A DNA stretch of 64,000 bases, taken from assembly GCF_000145235.1 (NCBI RefSeq), contig NC_014391.1, forward strand, positions 6,157,501 to 6,221,500, given 5' to 3'. How positions within the stretch are numbered: the first letter of the stretch is position 1; the number at the start of each line of letters is the position of its first letter. The DNA comes from Micromonospora aurantiaca ATCC 27029 (lineage in GTDB: Bacteria > Actinomycetota > Actinomycetes > Mycobacteriales > Micromonosporaceae). The position numbers and the translations under genes were made by a program. Shown piece after piece: positions 24,399 through 41,818 of the stretch. The notes beneath the pieces are model-generated. The model searched no databases and was not told the DNA's origin. It was given only the letters and a program-made list of their open reading frames with translations.

Positions 24399-25060
24399 TT
24401 GCCATCCTCCTCGGTGGTCTCGGCGGGAACGCCCAGGAACTCGTCCAGGGCCTCCTTGGTGAAGACCACGTCGTCGGCCACCAGCACGTCGTAGGTGTTG
24501 AGCTGGCCGGCCTCGATCAGGTGCACCCGGCTGTCCCGCGCGTTGCGCAGGTTCCGCAGCGACACCCAGTTCAGCTCGTCGGTGCTGCTCAGCACGACCA
24601 GGACCCGACGGGCCTGGGTCAGCTTGGTCAGCGTGGCCAGGGCCGCCTTGGTGGACGGCTTCTCGCCGGAGACGAACGCCTCGACGACGTGCACCTGGCC
24701 GGCGCGGGCCCGGTCGGAGAGGGCGCCACGCAGGGCGGCGGCCTTCATCTTCTTCGGGGTGCGCTGGCTGTAGTCGCGCGGCACCGGGCCGTGGACCACG
24801 CCACCGCCGGCGAACTGCGGCGCGCGGGTCGAGCCCTGGCGGGCACGACCGGTGCCCTTCTGCTTGTACGGCTTCTTGCCTCCACCGGAGACCTCGCCGC
24901 GGGTCTTCGTCTTGTGCGTACCCTGGCGGGCCGCCGCAAGCTGGGCCACCACGACCTGGTGCATCAGGGCGATGTTGGCCTGCGCGTCGAAGATGTCGGC
25001 CGGCAGCTCGACGGAGCCGCTCTTGGCGCCTTCGACGTTGATGACGTCAACGGTGGTCAC
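24395..25060 (-). CDS. rplD: 50S ribosomal protein L4
   Basis: 221 residues. It lines the exit tunnel and in E. coli represses the S10 operon by acting on its leader. The extended loop KKPYKQKGTGRARQGSTRAP (about 62-81) is normal for macrolide-sensitive sequence. The start is a GTG at 25060 overlapping the rplC stop. Whether it regulates the structured S10 leader found at 26242-26276 is untested. Confidence 0.97.
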   Translation of the reverse strand: MTTVDVINVEGAKSGSVELPADIFDAQANIALMHQVVVAQLAAARQGTHKTKTRGEVSGGGKKPYKQKGTGRARQGSTRAPQFAGGGVVHGPVPRDYSQRTPKKMKAAALRGALSDRARAGQVHVVEAFVSGEKPSTKAALATLTKLTQARRVLVVLSSTDELNWVSLRNLRNARDSRVHLIEAGQLNTYDVLVADDVVFTKEALDEFLGVPAETTEEDGK

Positions 25061-25722
25061 TTGGCCGCACCGCCCTTCTTCACCTTCGCCTTGGCCGCGG
25101 TGCGGACCAGGACCAGCGCGCCCTTCGGGCCGGGGATGGCACCGCGGACGAGCAGGAGGTTGTTCTCGGTGTCGACCGCCTGGACGGTCAGGTTCTGGAC
25201 GGTGTAGCGCACGCCACCCATCCGGCCCGCCATCCGGGTGCCCTTGAAGACGCGACCCGGGGTCGCGCAGGCGCCGATCGAGCCGGGCGAGCGGTGCTTG
25301 CGCTCGACACCGTGGCTGGCACGCAGACCGTGGAAGCCGTGCCGCTTCATCGGGCCGGCGTAGCCCTTGCCCTTGGTCTTGCCGGTCACGTCGATCACGA
25401 CGCCGGCCGGGAACTCCTCGACCGTGACCTCCTGGCCCGGCGCGTAGTCCGCGGCGTCGGAGGTGCGCAGCTCGACGATGTGCCGACGCGGCGCGACGTC
25501 CGCCTTGGCGTAGTGCCCGGCGATCGGCTTCTTGACCTTGCGCGGGTCGATGACCCCGTACGCCAGCTGGACCGCGGAGTAGCCGTCCTTGTCGGCGCTA
25601 CGAACCTGGCTCACGACGCACGGGCCGGCCTGAACCACGGTCACGGGCACAACCTTGTTGTTGTCCCAGACCTGGGTCATGCCGAGCTTGGCGCCCAGGA
25701 TCCCCTTGACTTGCCTGTCCAT
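25057..25722 (-). CDS. rplC: 50S ribosomal protein L3
   Basis: 221 residues. It is an early-assembly protein near the peptidyl-transferase centre. It begins MDRQVKGILGAKLGMTQVWD and has the central RHGFHGLRASHGVERKHRSP block (about 128-147), which includes the loop where pleuromutilin-resistance changes occur; none is evident by eye. It lies 11 bases after rpsJ. Confidence 0.97.
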   Translation of the reverse strand: MDRQVKGILGAKLGMTQVWDNNKVVPVTVVQAGPCVVSQVRSADKDGYSAVQLAYGVIDPRKVKKPIAGHYAKADVAPRRHIVELRTSDAADYAPGQEVTVEEFPAGVVIDVTGKTKGKGYAGPMKRHGFHGLRASHGVERKHRSPGSIGACATPGRVFKGTRMAGRMGGVRYTVQNLTVQAVDTENNLLLVRGAIPGPKGALVLVRTAAKAKVKKGGAAK

Positions 25723-25733
25723 TTGTCCGGTCC

Positions 25734-26042
25734 CTACAGCTTGATCTCGATGTCGACGCCAGCCGGCAGGTCGAGGCGCATGAGCGAGTCGACCGTCTTC
25801 GGGGTCGGGTCGATGATGTCGATCAGACGCTTGTGCGTACGCATCTCGAAGTGCTCGCGCGAGTCCTTGTACTTGTGCGGCGAGCGGATGACGCAGAAAC
25901 GGTTGATCTCCGTGGGCAGCGGCACCGGGCCAGCGACCTGCGCCCCGGTACGCGTCACCGTCTCGACGATCTTCCGAGCCGAGGAGTCGACGACCTCGTG
26001 GTCATAGGCCTTGAGCCGGATGCGGATCTTCTGTCCCGCCAT
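25734..26042 (-). CDS. rpsJ: 30S ribosomal protein S10 (NusE)
   Basis: 102 residues, full length. It is a head protein and also transcription antitermination partner of NusB. It starts [20 protein letters not shown] and carries the tetracycline-associated loop [20 protein letters not shown] (about 49-68) in ordinary form. It is the first gene of the S10 operon, preceded by a 200-base leader with a strong hairpin. Confidence 0.98.
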
Positions 26043-26241
26043 GGTGGCTTCTGTTCCTTCTCTCGATGCCGCTGTGTTGCGGGCGCCTGTACCGGCTGGC
26101 ACAGGCCCACTTCCGCCGACCCCCGCGGTCGGGCGTGTCGCGCCCGTGGGCCAGGCTCCGCCCCGGGACTCCGGAGCGATTCTCTGACCACGCGGTGGGT
26201 CATGGCGCCGATCGCGGTGACCGCGACCTGGACGCCGCGCG

Positions 26242-26276
26242 AGGGTGGTTGACCGCCGATGGCGGCCAACCACCCT
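26242..26276 (-). promoter_or_regulatory. Strong hairpin in the S10-operon leader
   Basis: A 16-bp stem, 26242-26257 with 26261-26276, all paired on the minus-strand RNA including one G-U, closes a three-base loop. It lies 200 bases before rpsJ and 122 bases after the tuf stop, just downstream of a candidate promoter, so it would be at or near the 5' end of the S10 mRNA. It could alternatively end tuf transcripts. The spacer 26043-26397 contains no gene. Confidence 0.6.
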
Positions 26277-26283
26277 ACGCGAG

Positions 26284-26313
26284 ACAGTCTGACTCCCGGA
26301 GGTCCAGCGTCAA
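26284..26313 (-). promoter_or_regulatory. Candidate promoter of the S10 operon
   Basis: On the minus strand TTGACG (26308-26313) and GACTGT (26284-26289) are spaced by 18 bases. A second, weaker candidate is TTAGCG (26377-26382) with CATACT (26353-26358), spaced by 18. Both point toward rpsJ. Confidence 0.4.
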
Positions 26314-26397
26314 CCGGACGCAGGTGACCAACTGTCGTTACGCAACCTGACTAGTATGCCGCACGACCGGCGGCAACGCTAATCGGGGTTACCCAGC

Positions 26398-27591
26398 TCA
26401 CTTGATGATCTTGGTGACGCGACCCGCGCCGACCGTACGACCACCCTCGCGGATCGCGAACTTCAGGTTCTCCTCCATGGCGATGGGCTGGATCAGCTTC
26501 ACCGTCATCGAGGTGTTGTCGCCCGGCATGACCATCTCGGTGCCCTCGGGCAGCGTGACGACGCCGGTGACGTCCGTGGTCCGGAAGTAGAACTGCGGGC
26601 GGTAGTTCTGGAAGAACGGGGTGTGCCGGCCGCCCTCCTCCTTGGAGAGGATGTAGACCGTCGCCTCGAACTCCGTGTGCGGGGTCGTGGTGCCCGGCTT
26701 GATGACGACCATGCCGCGCTCGACGTCCTCGCGCTTGATGCCGCGCAGCAGCAGACCGACGTTCTCACCCGCACGGGCCTCGTCGAGCAGCTTGCGGAAC
26801 ATCTCGATGCCGGTGCAGGTGGTCTTCATCGACTTCTCACGGATGCCGACGATCTCCACCTCCTCGTTCGGCTTGAGGATGCCGCGCTCGGCGCGACCGG
26901 TGACCACGGTGCCGCGACCGGTGATGGTGAAGACGTCCTCGATGGGCATGAGGAACGGCTTCTCGGTCTCGCGCTCCGGCTGCGGGATCGCGGTGTCCAC
27001 GGCGTTCATCAGGTCCAGGAGCTTCCCGGTCCACTCCGGGTCACCCTCCAGGGCCTTCAGCGCCGAGACCCGGACGACCGGCAGGTCGTCACCCGGGTAC
27101 TCCTGCGAGGAGAGCAGCTCACGGACCTCGAGCTCGACGAGCTCCAGGAGCTCCTCGTCGTCGACCATGTCGCTCTTGTTGAGCGCCACGACGATGTACG
27201 GCACACCGACCTGACGGGCCAGCAGCACGTGCTCGCGGGTCTGCGGCATCGGGCCGTCGGTCGCCGCCACCACCAGGATCGCGCCGTCCATCTGCGCGGC
27301 ACCGGTGATCATGTTCTTGATGTAGTCGGCGTGACCGGGGCAGTCGACGTGCGCGTAGTGACGCGCCTCGGTCTGGTACTCGACGTGCGCGATGGAGATC
27401 GTGATGCCGCGGGCCTTCTCCTCCGGCGCCTTGTCGATCTCGTCGAACGGCGTGTACGGGTTCAGGTCCGGGTACTGGTCGTGCAGGACCTTGGTGATGG
27501 CCGCCGTCAGCGTCGTCTTACCGTGGTCGATGTGACCAATGGTGCCGATGTTGACGTGCGGCTTAGTCCGCTCGAACTTCGCCTTCGCCAC
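26398..27591 (-). CDS. tuf: Elongation factor Tu
   Basis: 397 residues. The GTPase delivers aminoacyl-tRNA to the ribosome. The start is the GTG at 27591 (AGGAGG six bases upstream). G motifs are GHIDHGKT at about 19-26, DCPGHA and NKSD. The switch I region (RGITISIAHVEYQT) and the C-terminal domains are complete. It is the last gene of the str operon, 223 bases after fusA; that spacer holds a GC hairpin at 27667-27690 and may contain an extra tuf promoter. Confidence 0.98.
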   Translation of the reverse strand: MAKAKFERTKPHVNIGTIGHIDHGKTTLTAAITKVLHDQYPDLNPYTPFDEIDKAPEEKARGITISIAHVEYQTEARHYAHVDCPGHADYIKNMITGAAQMDGAILVVAATDGPMPQTREHVLLARQVGVPYIVVALNKSDMVDDEELLELVELEVRELLSSQEYPGDDLPVVRVSALKALEGDPEWTGKLLDLMNAVDTAIPQPERETEKPFLMPIEDVFTITGRGTVVTGRAERGILKPNEEVEIVGIREKSMKTTCTGIEMFRKLLDEARAGENVGLLLRGIKREDVERGMVVIKPGTTTPHTEFEATVYILSKEEGGRHTPFFQNYRPQFYFRTTDVTGVVTLPEGTEMVMPGDNTSMTVKLIQPIAMEENLKFAIREGGRTVGAGRVTKIIK

Positions 27592-27814
27592 TGGTGTCCT
27601 CCTGTGGACTTTCTTGGTTCGTTCGCCCCGGCGCGCCGTTCGGCGCTTAGGACTCTGTCGACAGCCTTTCCGGCCGGAAGGCCGGAGAGCTTTTGTGGGT
27701 TCTGCGGCGATGAAGCCTACAGGCCCGGTCTCACGCAATCCGATCGAGGTGGCCGCGGGCGGGAGAACCCTCCCGCGACCGCCCTCGTGTCATCGGGTCA
27801 GCCGAGGGTGAGCG

Positions 27815-29911
<2,097 letters not shown>

Positions 29912-29951
29912 TTCAATCCCTACTTATCGTCGTCTCGACACAACTGGTGGC

Positions 29952-29979
29952 GGTTCCGGCGCCGGTGGGCGCCGGAACC
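29952..29979 (-). terminator. Hairpin between rpsG and fusA
   Basis: A perfect 12-bp stem (29952-29963 with 29968-29979) and GGTG loop starts eight bases after the rpsG stop. It may give partial termination so that fusA and tuf can be set separately, or protect the rpsL-rpsG mRNA end. Confidence 0.55.
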
Positions 29980-29986
29980 TCAGGTG

Positions 29987-30457
29987 TTACCAGCGGTAGT
30001 GCGCGAAGGCCTTGTTCGACTCGGCCATCTTGTGCGTGTCCTCACGCCGCTTGACGGCGGCGCCGAGGCCGTTGCTCGCGTCCAGCAGCTCGTTCATCAG
30101 CCGCTCGACCATGGTCTTCTCGCGCCGCGCCCGGGAGTAGGTCACCAGCCAGCGCAGACCGAGCGTGGTCGCGCGGGACGGCCGGACCTCGACCGGAACC
30201 TGGTAGGTGGCGCCACCGACACGGCGGCTGCGCACCTCGAGGGTCGGCTTGACGTTGTCCATCGCGCGCTTGAGCGTGACGACGGGGTCGGTGCCGGACT
30301 TCTCGCGGCAGCCCTCCAGGGCGGCGTACACGATGCGCTCGGCGAGCTGACGCTTGCCGCGCAGCAGGATCTTGTTCACCAGCTGGGTGACCAGGGGCGA
30401 GTTGTACACCGGGTCAGCGACCAGCGGCTTCCGCGGAGCGGGTCCCTTACGCGGCAT
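29987..30457 (-). CDS. rpsG: 30S ribosomal protein S7
   Basis: 156 residues. It is a primary binder of the 3' domain of 16S rRNA. It starts MPRKGPAPRKPLVADPVYNS. The loop VRSRRVGGATYQVPVEVRPS (about 76-95) is the S7 signature. The start is one base from the rpsL stop. The ATG at 30457 is the family start. Confidence 0.98.
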   Translation of the reverse strand: MPRKGPAPRKPLVADPVYNSPLVTQLVNKILLRGKRQLAERIVYAALEGCREKSGTDPVVTLKRAMDNVKPTLEVRSRRVGGATYQVPVEVRPSRATTLGLRWLVTYSRARREKTMVERLMNELLDASNGLGAAVKRREDTHKMAESNKAFAHYRW

Positions 30458-30458
30458 G

Positions 30459-30833
30459 TCAGCTCTTCTCCTTCTTCGCGCCGTAGCGGCTGCGAGCCTG
30501 CTTGCGGTTGCGGACACCCTGGGTGTCCAGCGAACCGCGCACGATCTTGTACCGCACGCCCGGGAGGTCCTTCACACGACCGCCGCGCACGAGCACGATC
30601 GAGTGCTCCTGGAGGTTGTGGCCGACGCCCGGGATGTAGGCGGTCACCTCGATCTGGCTGCTGAGCTTGACACGAGCGACCTTGCGCAGCGCCGAGTTCG
30701 GCTTCTTCGGGGTGGTGGTGTACACACGGGTGCACACGCCGCGCCGCTGGGGAGACCCCTTGAGCGCCGGGGTCTTGGTCTTGGTCGTCTTGGCCTGACG
30801 GCCCTTTCGGACCAACTGCTGAATGGTGGGCAC
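30459..30833 (-). CDS. rpsL: 30S ribosomal protein S12
   Basis: 124 residues from a GTG at 30833. It lies at the decoding centre. The segments TTTPKKPNSALRKVARVKLS (about 40-59) and GVGHNLQEHSIVLVRGGRVK carry the wild-type Lys residues at the positions where streptomycin resistance arises. It is the first gene of the str operon, behind a promoter 264 bases upstream. Confidence 0.98.
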   Translation of the reverse strand: MPTIQQLVRKGRQAKTTKTKTPALKGSPQRRGVCTRVYTTTPKKPNSALRKVARVKLSSQIEVTAYIPGVGHNLQEHSIVLVRGGRVKDLPGVRYKIVRGSLDTQGVRNRKQARSRYGAKKEKS

Positions 30834-31103
30834 CGGGTTTCTCCGCTCCCTTCGGCCGCTGCGAGGCGACCGCGCCGTCTGCTCCAGCCGTCCGGATGGG
30901 CGGCTCTCCTACATTTCAACCAGGGCCGCCTGACGGCTCCCCAGCACCCGCGGTCGGGCGTGTCGCCCGAGTCACGGTTCCGGTGCCGGCCGCTCACGCG
31001 TCGTACCGGATCTTCTGGTCTTGGTGGTGCGACCGCGCGATCACCGGCTGACCGGTTCCAGCGCACGCACGCATTGCCCGGGCGGGCCCGGGCACAAGGG
31101 GAA

Positions 31104-31132
31104 AGAGTACCTACCACAGCCGCGCCGGTCAA
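31104..31132 (-). promoter_or_regulatory. Candidate str-operon promoter
   Basis: On the minus strand TTGACC (31127-31132) and TACTCT (31104-31109) are spaced by exactly 17 bases. Transcription would start near 31097, leaving a leader of about 264 bases before rpsL. The spacer 30834-31333 holds no gene; the part between promoter and rpsL is GC-rich with short inverted repeats but nothing recognisable. Confidence 0.65.
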
Positions 31133-31333
31133 AACGGATGGGTCGGGAAGGACCGCTGTGCGGTCCGCCGCCCGGTCTCCGGGTCGCCGATGCGCCGGTG
31201 ATGGGCACCTACAGTGACAAGTGTACCGGCTCGTCCGCCGCGCGACCCGGCGGCCCCGACACCGCCCGGCCTTCGGACACCCGGACATACCGCTCAACCC
31301 AGGTCACCGGCCGCAGGCGTCGCAGACGCGGCG

Positions 31334-31951
31334 TCACGTGATCTGCACCACCAGAGCCAGCGCGAGCCCGACCAGGCCGAACAGCACCCCCGCCGCCCCG
31401 CAGGAGATCCCCGCCACGGCCAGGCCGGCGCCGGTGAAACGGACCGACGGCGGCGGCGCCGGCCGCCGGATCTGCCGCCGGGCGAGCAGCCCGGCCACCA
31501 CCGCGCCGACGCCGATCAGCCCGCCGAGCACTGTGAACGCGCCGGCCGCCCAGGCGCCGCCGACGTCGCGGCCGGCCAGACCGAAGCACAACACCAGCAG
31601 CGACACCCCGATCGCGGCGATGCCTGCGACGAGCGACCCGATCGCCAGGCCGGAGGTGACAGGCGGCACGTCGAGGTGGACCACGCCGAACGGCGTACCC
31701 GGCACCGCGTCGACCCGCTTCGGCGGCCGCGGCGTCTCGGCCGGCGGCGGCGGAAGCGCCGGCCCGCCGTGCGGACCCCAGCCGCCGTGGCCGGGCACGC
31801 TCGCCGGCGCCGGCCACCCGCCGCCGTGCGCCGGCGGACTCCCCGGGTACGCCCCGTACGGCCCCGGCTGGTGCGCCGGCGCGGACGCGGAACCCGGCGG
31901 GTACGGCCCGGGGCGCGGCTGGTCGCCTCCCGGCGGAGCCGGTTCCGTCAC
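31334..31951 (-). CDS. DUF4190-type membrane protein with proline-rich N-terminus
   Basis: 205 residues from a GTG at 31951 that has AGGAGG six bases upstream. The first 100 residues are rich in Pro and Gly and probably unstructured in the cytoplasm. The C-terminal half has about three membrane helices (SGLAIGSLVAGIAAIGVSLL, a second GAFTVLGGLIGVGAVVAGLL, and a third AGVLFGLVGLALALVVQ). The arrangement GLAIGSLVAGI and LARRQI matches the DUF4190 pattern. Function unknown. It lies in the gap between rpoC and rpsL together with the next gene. Confidence 0.85.
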   Translation of the reverse strand: MTEPAPPGGDQPRPGPYPPGSASAPAHQPGPYGAYPGSPPAHGGGWPAPASVPGHGGWGPHGGPALPPPPAETPRPPKRVDAVPGTPFGVVHLDVPPVTSGLAIGSLVAGIAAIGVSLLVLCFGLAGRDVGGAWAAGAFTVLGGLIGVGAVVAGLLARRQIRRPAPPPSVRFTGAGLAVAGISCGAAGVLFGLVGLALALVVQIT

Positions 31952-32055
31952 GGGGTCCTCCTGTCCACACGCGCCCGCCGCGCGGCGGACACCGGCCAGG
32001 CTACCGCCGCCGATCATTGCGGGGTGGGCGGGCGCGGGCCCGCTCCCCCACCGGG

Positions 32056-32424
32056 TCAGTCGAAGTTCGGCGCGAAGTCGTGGCCGAACGAGGCGTCCGC
32101 GGCCCGGACCACGCCGATCACCACCGCCGCGACCACCGCGGCGGCGGTCAGCACCAGACCGGTCCGCGCCATCTGCTCGCCGCGCCGCAGCCAGTCCGCG
32201 CCGGTGAGATAGCCACCCGAGGCGTACGCCTCCCGGCGCGCCTGCCGGGCGAGCACGAGCGCGATCGTGGCCGGCACCGCGCCGCCGAGGAACAGACCGG
32301 TGAGCACGCCGATCAGCCCGAGCGCGAAGACGGCGCGGGCCTTGGTGGAGCGGACCGGCTCCGGGTCGTACGGATGGCGGTACGCCTGCGGCACGACGGG
32401 CGCCTGCCCGGGCACGGTCGTCAT
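32056..32424 (-). CDS. Small membrane protein, unknown function
   Basis: 122 residues with two hydrophobic helices (AVFALGLIGVLTGLFLGGAV at about 31-50 and TGLVLTAAAVVAAVVIGVVR at about 87-106) joined by a basic cytoplasmic loop (LARQARREAYASGGYLTGAD). It is similar in layout to its downstream neighbour and to small DUF4190-like proteins, but I do not recognise a named family. It follows the rpoC terminator by 68 bases and probably has its own promoter. Confidence 0.8.
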   Translation of the reverse strand: MTTVPGQAPVVPQAYRHPYDPEPVRSTKARAVFALGLIGVLTGLFLGGAVPATIALVLARQARREAYASGGYLTGADWLRRGEQMARTGLVLTAAAVVAAVVIGVVRAADASFGHDFAPNFD

Positions 32425-32491
32425 GCCTCCATCATGCCCCGACCCGGCCGTCCGTCCCGGCGGAAGGCAGCCGGTCCCGGCACTCCGGACG

Positions 32492-32527
32492 CGACGAGGC
32501 CCCCGGCGGACGCCGGGGGCCTCGTCG
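32492..32527 (-). terminator. Terminator after rpoC
   Basis: A perfect 17-bp inverted repeat (32492-32508 with 32511-32527) lies 12 bases after the rpoC stop. It is the strongest stem in the window. The run of T after it is on the plus-strand side only, so on the minus strand it is a stem without a U-run. Confidence 0.85.
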
Positions 32528-32538
32528 TTTCCTACTGC

Positions 32539-36426
<3,888 letters not shown>

Positions 36427-36506
36427 TATGTCCCCTATGTCGTCGTCTGTACTGCTAGCTAACGAGTGGGATCCGGGGCAGGGTGACCCTGCCCCGGATC
36501 ACCACC

Positions 36507-39938
<3,432 letters not shown>

Positions 39939-40065
39939 GATGCGTCCTTCCGAGGACCGGTGCTGCAGAACGGCTGGTACGCGTGCACTCCAATGACCCC
40001 ACCAGAAATATCCACAATCGGACATTTCCGAGCAGGGGTCAAGTCGGAAGGCAGCGCAAACTAGC

Positions 40066-40094
40066 AGTGTAGCCGAGAGGCTAACCGCTGTCCA
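40066..40094 (-). promoter_or_regulatory. Candidate rpoB promoter
   Basis: On the minus strand TGGACA (40089-40094) and TACACT (40066-40071) are spaced by exactly 17 bases. The start point would be near 40059, about 120 bases before the TTG start codon. The remaining 40100-40420 part of the 574-base rplL-rpoB spacer contains no recognisable gene. Confidence 0.6.
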
Positions 40095-40420
40095 GCCCAC
40101 CCCGCAGGTCGTCGCGGAACAAGCCCTGGGACCTCGGAAAACCGGGTCGACCGGGCCGCTCGGAACGCGACGCTCCTGCCGGTCCGCTCGGGAGCCGCGG
40201 CGGCGGTGCTGCCGTTGCCTTACCCGAGAGGCGGCCGTTGCAAGCGCGGAAGGTCTTGCTGATGTTCAGCGTGCCTGGCAGGCCCGTGCCGCGTCAAGGG
40301 CCGGTTACTGCTCGGGGTGTCTTTCCCACCGACGGGCTACCGACAGACGTCGCTGACCGGCCGATGAGAGGACGCTGTACGCCCTGCTCACGCCGTTCGC
40401 CGGCGGGCGGCACCAACACG

Positions 40421-40456
40421 GCGGGCGGTGACCCGGTCTCCCGGATCACCGCCCGC
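40421..40456 (-). terminator. Terminator or attenuator downstream of rplL
   Basis: An 11-bp outer stem (40421-40431 with 40446-40456) encloses CCGG/CCGG around a TCTC loop. It lies about 57 bases after the rplL stop. In other bacteria partial termination here lowers rpoBC relative to rplJL, which fits its position. Confidence 0.65.
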
Positions 40457-40472
40457 CGCGACGCGATGTGCC

Positions 40473-40490
40473 CCGGCTCACGTGAGCCGG
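40473..40490 (-). terminator. Palindrome downstream of rplL
   Basis: CCGGCTCACGTGAGCCGG is a perfect 18-base palindrome, 23 bases after the rplL stop and just before the larger hairpin. Together they may form a double terminator. An operator site is possible because perfect palindromes also bind dimeric proteins. Confidence 0.45.
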
Positions 40491-40512
40491 ACGCGCGTCA
40501 GGTGGAGCAAGG

Positions 40513-40899
40513 TCACTTGAGGGTGACCTTGGCGCCCTCGCCCTCGAGCTTGGCCTTGGCCTTCTCGGCGGTCTCCTTGTTGGCCTTCTCCAGGACGGCC
40601 TTCGGAGCGGCCTCGACCAGGTCCTTGGCCTCCTTGAGGCCCAGGCCGGTCAGCTCGCGCACGACCTTGATGACCTGGATCTTCTTGCCACCGTCGGCGT
40701 CGAGGATGACGTCGAACTCGTCCTTCTCCGGCTCGGCCTCGGCGGCCGGGGCACCCGGACCGGCCGGGCCGGCGACGGCGACCGGAGCGGCGGCGGTGAC
40801 CTCGAAGGTCTCCTCGAACTGCTTCACGAACTCGGAGAGCTCGATCAGCGTCATCTCCTTGAACGCGTCGAGCAGCTCGTCGGTGCTGAGCTTCGCCAT
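40513..40899 (-). CDS. rplL: 50S ribosomal protein L7/L12
   Basis: 128 residues. It is the multi-copy stalk protein that recruits translation GTPases. It has the N-terminal dimerisation domain (MAKLSTDELLDAFKEMTLIE), an Ala/Pro/Gly hinge (about 38-58) and the C-terminal factor-binding domain with IQVIKVVRELTGLGLKEAKD. The ATG at 40899 is the family start; upstream in-frame residues belong to the 54-base gap. Confidence 0.98.
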   Translation of the reverse strand: MAKLSTDELLDAFKEMTLIELSEFVKQFEETFEVTAAAPVAVAGPAGPGAPAAEAEPEKDEFDVILDADGGKKIQVIKVVRELTGLGLKEAKDLVEAAPKAVLEKANKETAEKAKAKLEGEGAKVTLK

Positions 40900-40953
40900 G
40901 TCTGGCGTCCTTTCTCGCAATGAAAACTAAGAACGTGGTGCGCCGGGAGGGCC

Positions 40954-41502
40954 TCAGGCCGCCTCGGCGCCCTCCTGCTCGCGCTTCTTGTCCGCCAGGG
41001 CGGCCGCCGCGCGGGCGGCCTTGGAGAGCGGAGCCTGGAACAGGGCCGCGGCCTTGCTCAGGTTGCCCTTCATGGCGCCGGCCAGCTTGGCCAGCAGCAC
41101 CTCGCGGGACTCCAGGTCGGCGAGCTTCGTGACCTCGGCCGCGGAAATGGCCTTGCCCTCGAAGACACCGCCCTTGATGACGAGCTTCGGGTTGGCCTTC
41201 GCGAAGTCGCGAAGCCCCTTCGCCGCCTCGACGACGTCGCCCGAAACGAAAGTCAGCGCGGTAGGACCGGAGAACAGCTCGTCGAGCCCGGAGATGCCCG
41301 CATCGGCCGCGGCACGCTTGGCAAGCGTGTTCTTCGCGACCGTGTAGCTGGTCTCCTTGCCGAGCGAGCGCCGCAGCTGGGTGAGCTGCGAAACCGTGAG
41401 CCCGCGGTACTCGGTCAGCACGGTCGCTCCCGCGTTGCGGAAGCTCTCGGTCAGCTCGGCGACGGCCGTGGCCTTGTCGGCCCGGATCGGCTTGTCCGCC
41501 AT
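40954..41502 (-). CDS. rplJ: 50S ribosomal protein L10
   Basis: 182 residues. It is the stalk base that anchors L7/L12 dimers. N-terminal block MADKPIRADKATAVAELTES, then LTVSQLTQLRRSLGKE, and a helical C-terminus for stalk dimers ending in an Ala/Glu tail. It is preceded by an L10 leader with an intrinsic attenuator, so it is probably autoregulated by the L10-L12 complex. Confidence 0.97.
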   Translation of the reverse strand: MADKPIRADKATAVAELTESFRNAGATVLTEYRGLTVSQLTQLRRSLGKETSYTVAKNTLAKRAAADAGISGLDELFSGPTALTFVSGDVVEAAKGLRDFAKANPKLVIKGGVFEGKAISAAEVTKLADLESREVLLAKLAGAMKGNLSKAAALFQAPLSKAARAAAALADKKREQEGAEAA

Positions 41503-41585
41503 GTCCCTCCTCTCTCGTTGCTCGGAGCTGGTACGCCGGCGGCGAGCCGAGGCTCGACGACGGCGGCGGAGGCATCACGACAACG

Positions 41586-41614
41586 AAAAAGCCCCGGCGC
41601 AGGGCGCACGGGGC
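41586..41614 (-). terminator. Intrinsic attenuator upstream of rplJ
   Basis: On the minus strand a 10-bp GC stem with one bulge (41591-41600 with 41604-41614) is followed at once by five U. It is the only classical U-run terminator seen in the window, and it lies 84 bases before the rplJ start, inside the leader, so it must be conditional. Confidence 0.8.
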
Positions 41615-41619
41615 GAGGG

Positions 41620-41752
41620 CCGGGGACACGGGCACAGTCGGCGGACCGTGCGTGAAACCGAGTTTCGCTTACCGCCCTGCGCGGGTCGCCCGTCGTCGCG
41701 GGACCTTCGACCGTGCCGGAGCACGGTGACCAGCGGTCTTTGGGTGGAACTA
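41620..41752 (-). promoter_or_regulatory. Ribosomal protein L10 leader RNA
   Basis: Between promoter and attenuator lies a sequence with the features of the L10-L12-binding leader: AAAGACCGCTGGTC, then GAAGGTCCCGCGACGAC and CGCGCAGGGCGG. The first segment can pair into a kink-turn-like stem of the kind L10 binds on 23S rRNA. Identification is by recalled similarity to actinobacterial L10 leaders (Rfam L10_leader); ends are approximate. Confidence 0.7.
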
Positions 41753-41759
41753 CCGCACC

Positions 41760-41788
41760 AGGTTACGCGACGTGCGCCGCAGCACCAA
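41760..41788 (-). promoter_or_regulatory. Candidate rplJ promoter
   Basis: On the minus strand TTGGTG (41783-41788) and TAACCT (41760-41765) are spaced by 17 bases, giving a start near 41753 directly before the L10 leader. Confidence 0.5.
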
Positions 41789-41818
41789 ATCGCCGGAGGT
41801 GCTCCCGGTCACCAGGGC

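Noticed and set aside
21195..24494. A 1099-codon open frame on the plus strand
   Set aside because: It runs across six ribosomal genes on the other strand and has only low-complexity Arg/Leu/Ala-rich sequence.
27667..27690. Plus-strand intrinsic terminator (GC stem followed by TTTT)
   Set aside because: No plus-strand gene ends there; on the minus strand the stem merely lies in the fusA-tuf spacer.
30200..30460. Streptomycin or other drug-resistance changes in ribosomal proteins and rifampicin changes in rpoB
   Set aside because: Residues at the usual S12, L22, L4, L11 and RpoB resistance positions read as wild type by eye.
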